A stretch of DNA of 22,942 bases from an uncultured Collinsella sp. (GTDB lineage: Bacteria; Actinomycetota; Coriobacteriia; Coriobacteriales; Coriobacteriaceae): positions 1 to 22,942 of the forward strand of contig CAKURW010000028.1 of NCBI GenBank assembly GCA_934675795.1. The letters are read 5' to 3'. Positions 16,544-22,942 of this stretch are shown one piece after another. A program made the translations under genes and the position numbers. The notes below the pieces were generated by a model. It saw nothing but the letters and a program-made list of their open reading frames with translations. It did no database searches and was not told the DNA's origin. Every line of letters starts with the position of its first letter. Position 1 is the first letter of the stretch.

Positions 16544-17876
16544 ATTCAGCGATGTCGATCATTCTTTCGAGGCGCCACGTTAGCGCCTCTTTTAGATAAG
16601 GCAGTCTCGCTGCTAGGGCATCGTTTTTAGACAGAATCTCGATCGCCTCGTCAACGAAGCCTTCGAGTTTGTCGCCGTCAAACCAGCCCATGTCCTCGAC
16701 GAGCAACATTTGTTTGGCGGGGCTTGAATGAAATTGTGCGCTGGTAAAACTGTGCTCTCCTGCCCTAAGCTCATCTAGAGATATGTTGCACCAGAGCGAT
16801 GAGCCCGAATCGAAGATGGGGGCAGGTCTGCTGGCTAGCGTGTTTACGTTTCGCACAAGGCCAAAGTTACGCCAATGACGGTCATAGTTGGCGATGATGT
16901 CGTCGCACACGATCATGCGGTCAAGGGCGTCTTTTATATCCGTCGCTCCAAGCTCCTCGCAGTTTGCTACATACCGTTCGTAATCGGTTAGTCGCTTGTC
17001 TGCATTTGCATGCTGGTTTACATAGAACGCAGGGACATACTCTTCTTCATCAGTTAAGAAGACATCGCATATGCTCAGGGCGGAAGTGCCCGTGCCCTCG
17101 AGCGAGTAAGGCACATAATCGCAAGCGTTTAGGATGCGACGGTGAAGTGCAGTCGCCACCAGCTCGTTATAAGGTTCCTGGTTTAGATGTGCACCTGCCT
17201 TGTGGAGGATTCGACGGTCATCCTCGCATGTCCAGTACTTTTGAAGATTGCCGTCCGAGGTGTTATCGGGCTTTGCGGCAGCTGCCTTGCCCTCTGGGGC
17301 GAAGGGCGCGATGCTGAGAGAGACGTCGTCAAAAGCATTATTGAAGAAATTGATATCTTCCCACGCGAGACCGGAGTCTTGGGGCCTAATCCAATACTGG
17401 TCGGATAAGGAGAGGCCAAGATTTCGCTGGACGAGTTCATCGGGAACATCGACTGCGGCTTCTGCAAGCAGGGAGGCTAGTCCAATGCGTGCGAGCGGGA
17501 TACCGCGGCCGCGCCACCAGATGCGGAAGGAGTCGAGCGATATGGGGCTATTAGGGCCAAATACTCCAATAGGGGCGTGGGCGTAATCGACGTCGGCGCC
17601 GATGTGGGTGAAGTCTTTTCGCGATGTGCTGTAGACCAGTTGGGCTACTTCGTGCGTGCGGTTCATGAGGGTGAACGCGATCTCGCTCTTACCGTGGCCG
17701 CGGCGGGGACGTCCCCCCGTTTTGGTCACAGAGCGGAGTCGCGTGTCGACGCTGTCTTTGTCGATGAGCCACACGCCAGAAGCCTTGCGGGCGGTCAGCG
17801 CGCCGTTCTTAATGAGCTCCTGCACCCTGCGCGGGCTGATGCCGAGCAGCTCGGCTGCTTCCTTGGTAGTCAACAT
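16536..17876 (-). CDS. Excisionase-type HTH fused to a HipA-like kinase
   Basis: A 446-residue single chain. Residues 1-48 (MLTTKEAAELLGISPRRVQE, then LIKNGALTARKASGVWLIDK) are a MerR/excisionase-type winged HTH. A Gly/Arg linker (about 52-63) leads to an uncharacterised middle region (65-200). The kinase part has SDGNLQKYW (about 207-215) with HK as a likely ATP-lysine region, NYDRHWRNFGLVRN (D332, N337) as catalytic loop and PIFDSGSSLW (D356) as the metal-binding aspartate. The order and motifs match HipA/CtkA-like kinases, with toxin and DNA-binding parts in one polypeptide. No separate antitoxin is beside it. It sits behind a very long palindrome that holds its promoter. Kinase activity and toxicity are inferred. 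Confidence 0.8.
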   Translation of the reverse strand: MLTTKEAAELLGISPRRVQELIKNGALTARKASGVWLIDKDSVDTRLRSVTKTGGRPRRGHGKSEIAFTLMNRTHEVAQLVYSTSRKDFTHIGADVDYAHAPIGVFGPNSPISLDSFRIWWRGRGIPLARIGLASLLAEAAVDVPDELVQRNLGLSLSDQYWIRPQDSGLAWEDINFFNNAFDDVSLSIAPFAPEGKAAAAKPDNTSDGNLQKYWTCEDDRRILHKAGAHLNQEPYNELVATALHRRILNACDYVPYSLEGTGTSALSICDVFLTDEEEYVPAFYVNQHANADKRLTDYERYVANCEELGATDIKDALDRMIVCDDIIANYDRHWRNFGLVRNVNTLASRPAPIFDSGSSLWCNISLDELRAGEHSFTSAQFHSSPAKQMLLVEDMGWFDGDKLEGFVDEAIEILSKNDALAARLPYLKEALTWRLERMIDIAEWS

Positions 17877-17880
17877 CGCG

Positions 17881-17952
17881 AAACCCTTCGCCAGAACGAA
17901 TAGTTTTATATAGCCAATTGTAATTAAAACTATTCGTTCTGGCGAATGGTTT
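17881..17952 (-). promoter_or_regulatory. 27-bp-arm palindrome containing the HTH-HipA promoter
   Basis: Positions 17887-17907 are the exact reverse complement of 17926-17946 (21 bp). After one mismatch, AAACC/GGTTT extends each arm to 27 bp (17881-17907 and 17926-17952). The 18-base centre is AT-rich. On the minus strand TATATA (17907-17912) is a good -10, at the edge of the proximal arm. The proximal arm ends four bases from the start codon of the HTH-kinase gene, so a bound protein would cover both promoter and start. It is likely the operator for its own HTH domain (inference). Confidence 0.7.
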
Positions 17953-18000
17953 TAAGATTGAGGGCGCACTGACAGAAATGAACGGGCCTGGTACGCGCTG

Positions 18001-18027
18001 TTGCTGGATTTTGCATATTTATATAAC
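18001..18027 (+). promoter_or_regulatory. Candidate tRNA-Thr promoter
   Basis: TTGCTG (18001-18006) and TATAAC (18022-18027), with a short 15-base spacer, lie in the only AT-rich patch upstream of the tRNA. Transcription would start about 65 bases before the mature 5' end, leaving a leader for RNase P. Confidence 0.4.
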
Positions 18028-18099
18028 GCCGTGCGGCCTGTTGCGCCCCGTCCGCAATTCCATTATTCTTAACAGGCTTCGCGCGAAAGCGCCAAGTGT

Positions 18100-18174
18100 G
18101 CCAGTGTGGCGCAACGGTAGCGCAACTGATTTGTAATCAGTGGGTTGCAGGTTCGATTCCTGTCACTGGCTCCA
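18100..18174 (+). tRNA. tRNA-Thr (anticodon TGT)
   Basis: A complete cloverleaf. The acceptor is GCCAGTG/CACTGGC. The D-arm is GCGC-AACGGTA-GCGC. The anticodon stem ACTGA/TCAGT has loop TTTGTAA, giving anticodon TGT at 18132-18134. The variable loop is GGGTT, and the T-arm is GCAGG-TTCGATT-CCTGT. The discriminator is T and CCA is encoded (18172-18174). Confidence 0.97.
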
Positions 18175-18183
18175 TGAGAGTTT

Positions 18184-18223
18184 CGGGCTCTGTCACTATA
18201 TGGGACAGAGCCCGTTTCTATTT
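18184..18223 (+). terminator. tRNA-Thr terminator
   Basis: CGGGCTCTGTC (18184-18194) is matched perfectly by GACAGAGCCCG (18204-18214), followed by TTTCTATTT. It lies ten bases after the tRNA CCA. Confidence 0.9.
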
Positions 18224-18279
18224 AGGTGGCGCGCCATCAGGTTAGCGCTCATCCCGTTTTTGGTTTGTCTCGTCCTCCA

Positions 18280-18420
18280 GTTTGTCTAAATCTGTAACAC
18301 CAAGACCGATATTTGGCATCTAACTGTTACAGATTGAGATGAAACTTAGGGTGTTTTAGGAATATCTTGATCTGTAACATGTAGAAGCGGAATAGGCCTC
18401 TTGCTGTTACAGATCGAGAC
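18280..18420. repeat. Two tandem palindromes, 80-base period (TCTGTAACA boxes)
   Basis: AATCTGTAACA (18289-18299) pairs with TGTTACAGATT (18325-18335). GATCTGTAACA (18369-18379) pairs with TGTTACAGATC (18405-18415). Both have 11-bp perfect arms and a 25-base loop of unrelated sequence, and start exactly 80 bases apart. Weaker outer matches (GTTTGTCT on the left, GAGA-GAAAC or GAGACAA on the right) extend them. They fall in the 533-base gene-free stretch 18175-18707, which otherwise holds a terminator, a GAGCGTGGATAAT repeat piece and a second hairpin. Confidence 0.7.
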
Positions 18421-18486
18421 AAGGGCGGGTGCGGACCTGGATGTTCTGCTCGAGCGTGGATTTCTGGACACGCGAGCGAAGAAAAT

Positions 18487-18515
18487 CTTCCGACCGGAGA
18501 ACGAGCGTGGATAAT
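18487..18515 (+). repeat. Single copy of the CGTGGATAAT repeat family
   Basis: The stretch ending CCGGAGAACGAGCGTGGATA (last AT at 18514-18515) closely matches 22539-22565, where CTGGAGAATGAACGTGGATA opens a full palindrome. A further partial copy (CGAGCGTGGATTTCTGG) lies at about 18453-18469. Here the matching second arm is missing, so it looks like a decayed or partial copy. Confidence 0.5.
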
Positions 18516-18572
18516 TAACTTGGATAGGGAGCTAAGGTAAACACCGATTGTCTATCGAAGGCTTTAGAAACG

Positions 18573-18605
18573 ACGACCCCGATTTCATTGTGGAATCGGG
18601 GTCGT
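18573..18605 (-). terminator. Likely terminator of the PTS/glycosidase operon
   Basis: ACGACCCCGATT (18573-18584) is the exact reverse complement of AATCGGGGTCGT (18594-18605), with a nine-base loop. On the minus strand it is followed by CGTTTCT and lies about 100 bases past the PTS gene stop. A short TTTG follows on the plus strand too. Confidence 0.6.
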
Positions 18606-18707
18606 TTGTGCCTGAGGAATCCGAATGGATTAATCGAGCTCCTAAGGGACTTCTTGGGTTCTTGCTAATGGTCTGCCGAGGATGTCCCCAATGCAAGCAG
18701 CGGGCAT

Positions 18708-20108
18708 CTACTCAATATAGTTGGGATTCTTCTTGATGATCACGCGTGCAGCGATGAACGAGACGACGATGGCGATGACGGCGACAACGCACGCCAGTAC
18801 GAAGTTGCCCATGGATCCATCGGGAGCGATAAAGATCAGCGCAGAAAGAAGACCGGGGCATGCTCCCGCAACATACTCCTTCAGGACGAAGATACCTGCA
18901 GGGAGTCCCGCGCAGAGGGCGCCGATTGCCGTGCCGACAAGCAGGCGGGGACGCTCGATGAGGCAGCCGTAAAATGCGGGCTCAGTTACGCCACAGAGTG
19001 CGGTGACGGCAACCGTGGTGACCATACCTCTCTTCTCCTTGTTGCCTTTCATTGCAGTTGCCAAGGCGAGACTCGTGCCGCCAATGCAGAGGTTTGAGAT
19101 GAAGCCAAAGATGATGGGCGCCCAGCCGAGCTGCGCCAAGCTCGTAACTTCGATCGCGATGTAGGCCTTATCAAGACCGAGCATGACAAAATAGGGGTTA
19201 AGGGCTGCAAGGATTGGAGTAGCGATAAATGCCACGTTATCCATGAGCCACGTGGCGGCATCACTCAGCGCGTAGCCCATCATGCTGCCGGCGGGGCCGA
19301 GGATAATCAGCTCAACAGGCACGACGATGAACATGGTGAGCAGCGGCTTCAAGAACAGTTTGGTAATGTCGGGGATGATTTTCTGAAGACCGCGATCAAC
19401 AAAGTACATGAACACAACGCCCAGTACGATTGGCACCACCGTGCTCGAGTAGTCATTCGTCGGGATGGGGATGCCAAGAAAGTCGAGACCCTCAGCACCG
19501 CTAATAGACGAGCTAATCATGATTGCGCCCAGCAGTGCGCCCATGATAGGCTGCATCTTCATGACGGCGGCGAGCTGATAGCCGAGGTAAACGGGCAGGA
19601 AGCTAAATGAGGCGCTGAAGATCGCCAGCAGAACCTGGGCGGTTCCGCTATCGGTGCTCAATCCACAATAATTGACCAGGAGATTCTTGATCGAAAGAAT
19701 GAGTCCGCCAACGATGAGCGCCGGGACGATGGGCATGAATACCTGTGCAGAGACGTTCCCGAATTTCTCAATCAAGCCCATGGCGGTGTTACCGCTTTTA
19801 ATGCCTTCTGCAAGGTCTTTGGCGGTTTGGGCATCGTCGGCAACCGTGCCACCGCCGACTTCGATTCCCGCGAAGTCGAGGAAGTCGTTGTAAGCCTCGG
19901 TGACGTTGGGGCCGATGATCACCTGAAGCTGGCCACCGCTGACTACTGCCCCGAGCGCCTGGTCGGCCGATTTGGCGAGCTGGAGATCGATGATCGAGGT
20001 GTCTCGTGCGTCGATGCGAAGGCGCGTCGCACAATGAGTTACCGATGTAATGTTCTCTTTGCCGCCAACAGCCTTTAGGACTGTTTCGGACATTGCCTGA
20101 TATTTCAT
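18708..20108 (-). CDS. Beta-glucoside-type PTS transporter, EIIBC
   Basis: A 466-residue fused IIB-IIC protein of the Glc-superfamily (BglF/AscF-like) phosphotransferase system, which imports a beta-glycoside while phosphorylating it on C6. The IIB domain (1-85) carries the phosphocysteine C26 in SVTHCATRLRID. The IIC part (about 100-460) has about ten membrane segments and the sugar-binding signature TALCGVTEPAFYG. A IIA domain is absent, so phosphate must come from another EIIA-Glc protein. The ATG at 20108 follows TAGGAGAAAGAG and lies nine bases after the glycosidase stop, in one operon. Substrate identity (aryl- or disaccharide beta-glycoside) is inferred. Confidence 0.92.
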   Translation of the reverse strand: MKYQAMSETVLKAVGGKENITSVTHCATRLRIDARDTSIIDLQLAKSADQALGAVVSGGQLQVIIGPNVTEAYNDFLDFAGIEVGGGTVADDAQTAKDLAEGIKSGNTAMGLIEKFGNVSAQVFMPIVPALIVGGLILSIKNLLVNYCGLSTDSGTAQVLLAIFSASFSFLPVYLGYQLAAVMKMQPIMGALLGAIMISSSISGAEGLDFLGIPIPTNDYSSTVVPIVLGVVFMYFVDRGLQKIIPDITKLFLKPLLTMFIVVPVELIILGPAGSMMGYALSDAATWLMDNVAFIATPILAALNPYFVMLGLDKAYIAIEVTSLAQLGWAPIIFGFISNLCIGGTSLALATAMKGNKEKRGMVTTVAVTALCGVTEPAFYGCLIERPRLLVGTAIGALCAGLPAGIFVLKEYVAGACPGLLSALIFIAPDGSMGNFVLACVVAVIAIVVSFIAARVIIKKNPNYIE

Positions 20109-20117
20109 CTCTTTCTC

Positions 20118-21536
20118 CTAACCTTCCTGCTCCTGATACTTCGAGATAAGGTCTCGGTACCAATACCAGCTCTTTTTGGGGGTGCGCTCCAGATTGTTCT
20201 CGAAGTCGATATGGACAAGTCCGTATCGTTTTTCGTAGCCGTTGATCCAGCTATACAGATCCATCGTCGACCAGAGGTAGTAGCCCTCAACGCGCGCGCC
20301 GTCGCGCTTAGCCCTCATCATGTGCTCGATGAACTGGCCCAGAAGCTCGATGCGGTCATCATCGTGGATCATTCCGTCTGCGTCTGGTTGCTCATAGGCG
20401 CCATGTCCGTTTTCCGTAATAAAGATGCGGGGCGCGTCATAGCGCTCGTGGACATCCATGATGGTTGAATACATGCAACTTGGGAGTATTTCGCGGCCCC
20501 ATTTATTGCGGGGAACATTGCTGTCGCGGGCGCTTTCAAACAAGGGCGCAATGCATTTTCCTTCGACCTTTTTGCTCGAACCGCCCTTATTGTTCGCCGA
20601 AACGGCAAGCTCTCCACCGTGCCAGTCGGTTACATACTCTCGGCAATACACGTTGAGTCCAATAAAATCGACTTTACCGTCGCTGAATTCTTCTACGTCA
20701 TTTGGGGATCGATAGAGCGAGACGCCAAGTTTTTCAAGGATTTCGTCCATTTCTGGCGGCAGTTGACCCTGAAGCGCTGGTGCCAGAATCATGCGATTGG
20801 CGAAAAAGTCTGCGTATCGAAATACGTCATCGGAGTGCTCGGTTGCCGGGTCGAGTTCGACAACGCCGCCATCGTGGACGGCGCCGATGATGCCGTCGTA
20901 GCCCATTTGACGATATGCTCGGACTGCGAGTGCGCTTGCGCGCATCAGGTTGTACTGAAACTGCATGTACGACTGAACATCGAGCGATCGATTGGGGGGA
21001 TAGTTGCCCAACATGTTTACGCAGTAGCTGTAGAAATGCGGCTCGTTAACGGTAGCCCAGATTTTGACGCGGTCTCCAAAGCGCTCAAAGCAAATCTTGG
21101 CGTATTTGCAGAACCACTCTGCCATGTCGTTGTTCAGCCATCCGCCTTTGCAAGCAAGCGTGAATGGCAGATCGTAATGGAACAGCGTAACGTTGGGCTC
21201 TATGCCATTTTCGAGGCAGCAATCAATGACCCGATTATAAAAATCGATACCCTCTTCATTCACTTTGCCGATACCGGTGGGGATGATTCGACTCCATGAA
21301 AGAGAGAAGCGATAGGTGTTTTGTCCGCCTTCTTTCATCATGCGGATATCTTCTTCATAGCGATGGTAGAAGTCGCAAGATACATCACCGTCAACATGGT
21401 TGATGTTCTTATTGCTTGTGTGGCTAAAGAAATCCCACTCACCAAGGCCTTTGCCGTCTTCGTTCCAGGCACCCTCGCACTGATAAGACGCCGTGGCGGA
21501 ACCCCAGAGAAACGGCATGTTGTTCACGTTGCCCAT
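20118..21536 (-). CDS. GH1 6-phospho-beta-glycosidase
   Basis: A 472-residue GH1 retaining glycosidase that splits the phosphorylated sugar delivered by the adjacent EIIBC. The N-terminal FLWGSATASYQCEGAW is diagnostic. Acid/base E165 lies in ATVNEPH and nucleophile E375 in FITENGHG. The 6-phosphate pocket residues are seen in YSWINGYEKRYG (S429, K436, Y438), as in Lactococcus LacG (S428, K435, Y437). W430 corresponds to LacG W429, which favours galactose-6-phosphate substrates, so the enzyme may prefer or accept 6-phospho-beta-galactosides. The ATG at 21536 is chosen for AAGGGGATTC just upstream; the ATG at 21554 lacks such a site. It is first in the operon and divergent from the RpiR gene. 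Confidence 0.92.
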   Translation of the reverse strand: MGNVNNMPFLWGSATASYQCEGAWNEDGKGLGEWDFFSHTSNKNINHVDGDVSCDFYHRYEEDIRMMKEGGQNTYRFSLSWSRIIPTGIGKVNEEGIDFYNRVIDCCLENGIEPNVTLFHYDLPFTLACKGGWLNNDMAEWFCKYAKICFERFGDRVKIWATVNEPHFYSYCVNMLGNYPPNRSLDVQSYMQFQYNLMRASALAVRAYRQMGYDGIIGAVHDGGVVELDPATEHSDDVFRYADFFANRMILAPALQGQLPPEMDEILEKLGVSLYRSPNDVEEFSDGKVDFIGLNVYCREYVTDWHGGELAVSANNKGGSSKKVEGKCIAPLFESARDSNVPRNKWGREILPSCMYSTIMDVHERYDAPRIFITENGHGAYEQPDADGMIHDDDRIELLGQFIEHMMRAKRDGARVEGYYLWSTMDLYSWINGYEKRYGLVHIDFENNLERTPKKSWYWYRDLISKYQEQEG

Positions 21537-21606
21537 GAATCCCCTTTCCATCATTCAACACGGTGGATACGTGTGGCGGAATTATGATTAAGATGACGTC
21601 AACTGA

Positions 21607-21657
21607 TTTGAATCATAGGAGAACGACCAAAGCTGTTTGATTCAATAAATGAATCAT
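21607..21657. promoter_or_regulatory. Operator-like TGATTCA/TGAATCA sites between the bgl operon and regulator
   Basis: TGATTCA (21638-21644), a five-base spacer, then TGAATCA (21650-21656) form a perfect palindrome. A further half site TTGAATCAT is at 21608-21616. On the minus strand CATAAT (21581-21586) could serve as the operon -10. The sites lie between the two divergent genes, where an RpiR-type protein usually binds; binding is inferred. Confidence 0.5.
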
Positions 21658-21687
21658 GATTTCGAGGAGAGCGGAAAGAGGGATCAC

Positions 21688-22458
21688 GTGAATATCAATG
21701 ACTTCGATGTGCTCAATCGCATTAGCTCCATCATCAACAGCGAGTTTGGGTCAAACGATGCCGCCATCGCTCGATATCTCATCGCTCACATTAGGCGTTC
21801 GAGCGAAATCAATGTTGCCGCAATAACCCGCGATGCATTCGTGACCCGTTCCGCTGTTCGTCGTTTCTGCAATCGATTGGGCTACCAGTCTCTTAGCGAT
21901 TTGAAAGAATCATTTACTCAGTCAGTCTTTCCAAGCGACTTAAGCCATCGAGAGGAGGAATTTGGCTACGAGGAGTACAGGGCAGAGCTCGACGTTCGCA
22001 TGATCGAGATGTTCGCTGAGGTTGAAAGCGGCGTGTCCGATATCGCTATTAAGCATCTTGTCGACGAAATTGATGGCCATAAAAACGTTGAAATCTGGTG
22101 CAGCAATAATGTGAGCGCCAATCTCGTACGATTTATGCAGGAAATGTTTTATGCGGGCAAGATAGTTCGCATAGTTGCTGGGGCTAACGTCGCGGAATTG
22201 AAAAACATGGGAGACGCTTCGCAGTCATTGATAATTCTCGTATCGGTCTCCGGGCTATTTGCGTCACAGGCGCGTGAGTATCTTGATTGCCGTTCGGGCA
22301 GGAAGATTCTAATTACTGCGTTTAGCAACGATGACAAATCGAGGTCTTTTGACCGTGTATATCGTCTTGGTAATGCGGGAAATGGAATTGACCGACTCGG
22401 CGTTTATTCGAAATACGCCATGACTTATTTTTTCGACTGCTATCGTCGTGTTACTTGA
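21688..22458 (+). CDS. RpiR/MurR-family transcriptional regulator
   Basis: About 256 residues. The N-terminal HTH_6 domain (about 1-75) has AIARYLIAH and VTRSAVRRFCNRLGYQSLSDL as recognition region. A SIS sugar-phosphate domain follows (about 115-235), with VEIWCSNNVSANLVRFMQEM and SLIILVSVSGLFAS. Such proteins sense a phosphorylated sugar and control the adjacent operon. I place the start at GTG 21688, which follows AGAGGG. The in-frame ATG at 21649 lies inside the palindromic operator and has no ribosome site. Codon choice is AT-richer than in the clpC or disA regions, as in the rest of this sugar cluster. Confidence 0.85.
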   Translation: MNINDFDVLNRISSIINSEFGSNDAAIARYLIAHIRRSSEINVAAITRDAFVTRSAVRRFCNRLGYQSLSDLKESFTQSVFPSDLSHREEEFGYEEYRAELDVRMIEMFAEVESGVSDIAIKHLVDEIDGHKNVEIWCSNNVSANLVRFMQEMFYAGKIVRIVAGANVAELKNMGDASQSLIILVSVSGLFASQAREYLDCRSGRKILITAFSNDDKSRSFDRVYRLGNAGNGIDRLGVYSKYAMTYFFDCYRRVT

Positions 22459-22538
22459 GTCGCTACCCCTGCACCAAGGGGGAGCCGCTCTATGGGTCTA
22501 CTTTGGCCTGGCCCGAGTAGTTGCGGCTTTACAGTTCT

Positions 22539-22616
22539 CTCGCCTGGAGAATGAACGTGGATAATCTGCCACTTTGGCCTTAGAGCCGCGCTAAAAGTGG
22601 GAGATAATCCACGCTC
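22539..22616. repeat. Full CGTGGATAAT palindrome, 20-bp arms
   Basis: CGTGGATAATCTGCCACTTT (22556-22575) pairs with 22594-22613 at 19 of 20 positions, around an 18-base loop (GGCCTTAGAGCCGCGCTA). Preceding bases (CTGGAGAATGAA) are shared with the single copy near 18487-18515. It lies in the gene-poor stretch 22459-22923, which otherwise shows only a promoter and the start of a tRNA. Confidence 0.7.
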
Positions 22617-22831
22617 GATCGTGGCGTGGAAGCCCGATCTCGACCTATATATAGGTGCAAATAAGCTGGTATCGAAGTTCGATACTGAAGGTGTACTCCA
22701 CTACAGCAAAGTGTTACCTTGGGAAACGTCACCTCAGTATCCAAAACCACTGTCCTTCATATCCAAACTCAATAAAACCGCAGGTCACGGCTATATAGAT
22801 ACGCCCGGCACCGTGTATCTAGAGGTTTTCG

Positions 22832-22861
22832 TTGACAGCCCCCAAGGTTGCATCGTATTAT
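22832..22861 (+). promoter_or_regulatory. Sigma-A promoter of the right-edge tRNA
   Basis: TTGACA (22832-22837), an 18-base spacer and TATTAT (22856-22861) give a near-consensus promoter. It lies about 60 bases before the tRNA and inside the only open frame of this stretch, which weakens that frame as a gene. Confidence 0.7.
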
Positions 22862-22923
22862 CTTTTTCGTTCGCGGGGGCGGCGGTCCAAAAGACCAAAG
22901 GACCTGCGGATACTTGAACGATT

Positions 22924-22942
22924 GGGAGTTTGCCCGAGTGGT
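22924..22942 (+). tRNA. 5' end of a class II tRNA (probably Ser), cut by the window
   Basis: GGGAGTT as acceptor strand, TG at positions 8-9 and CCCGAGTGGT as the start of the D-arm match the opening of tRNA-Ser and related long-arm tRNAs. The anticodon lies beyond the window, so the type is not certain. Confidence 0.65.

Noticed and set aside
18280..18420. A CRISPR array
   Set aside because: Only two units are present, the arms are inverted rather than direct repeats, the loop is 25 bases, and no cas gene is nearby.
18548..18736. A 62-codon open frame downstream of the PTS gene
   Set aside because: It runs through the 18573-18605 hairpin and into the end of the PTS gene, with no recognisable protein.
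22466..22481. A terminator directly after the RpiR gene
   Set aside because: The CCCCT/AGGGG stem is only 5 bp and no T run follows.
22597..22917. A 106-codon open frame starting with GTG before the right-edge tRNA
   Set aside because: Its start lies inside the palindrome arm, it has no ribosome site, and a near-consensus promoter for the tRNA lies inside its 3' part. The protein is unfamiliar. It stays possible as a gene remnant.

Overview
This window looks like a piece of a high-GC gut Coriobacteriia chromosome, most likely Collinsella or a close relative. That assignment rests on protein character, strong GC3 codon bias, an actinobacterial-style ClpC, and a dense population of small palindromic intergenic repeats. 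It is from memory of the group, not from a search.

Layout. 1-271: a terminator-like hairpin and a perfect 21-bp inverted repeat upstream of a ThrE-type threonine/serine exporter (272-1840). 1841-2153: two REP-like inverted repeats, then a strong terminator hairpin in front of a small DUF2798-type membrane protein (2154-2747). 2934-5576: ClpC chaperone. 5682-6559: a RelB/DinJ-type antitoxin with a PIN toxin. 6708-8165: aminoacyl-histidine dipeptidase PepD. 8293-10068 (minus): a HipBA kinase toxin-antitoxin pair with its operators. 10196-10774 (minus): the Mn efflux pump MntP. 10996-16508: a head-to-tail run disA-ispD-ispF-cysS-rlmB-yacP covering c-di-AMP synthesis, MEP isoprenoid synthesis, Cys-tRNA charging, 23S rRNA methylation and a NYN nuclease. 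16536-17876 (minus): an excisionase-type HTH fused to a HipA-like kinase, transcribed from inside a very long palindrome. 18100-18174: tRNA-Thr(TGT). 18175-18707: a repeat-rich gap. 18708-21536 (minus): beta-glucoside-type PTS EIIBC and a GH1 6-phospho-beta-glycosidase, divergent from an RpiR-family regulator (21688-22458). 22459-22923: another repeat-bearing gap with a strong promoter reading into a tRNA cut by the window end.

How it fits together. clpC, disA, ispD, ispF, cysS, rlmB and yacP occur in the same relative order as in Bacillus subtilis (ctsR-mcsAB-clpC-radA-disA-yacL-ispDF-gltX-cysE-cysS-mrnC-rlmB-yacP). Here radA, yacL, gltX, cysE and mrnC are absent, and a 5.4-kb block carrying two toxin-antitoxin modules, pepD and mntP separates clpC from disA. 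The bgl cluster is a self-contained sugar uptake, hydrolysis and sensing unit. Three toxin or kinase systems (PIN, HipBA and the HTH-HipA fusion) lie within 12 kb.

The least explained items are a 103-nt nested hairpin exactly where mrnC would sit between cysS and rlmB, the 27-bp-arm palindrome controlling the HTH-HipA fusion, an apparent double compensating frameshift in the HipB antitoxin, and several families of short palindromic repeats.
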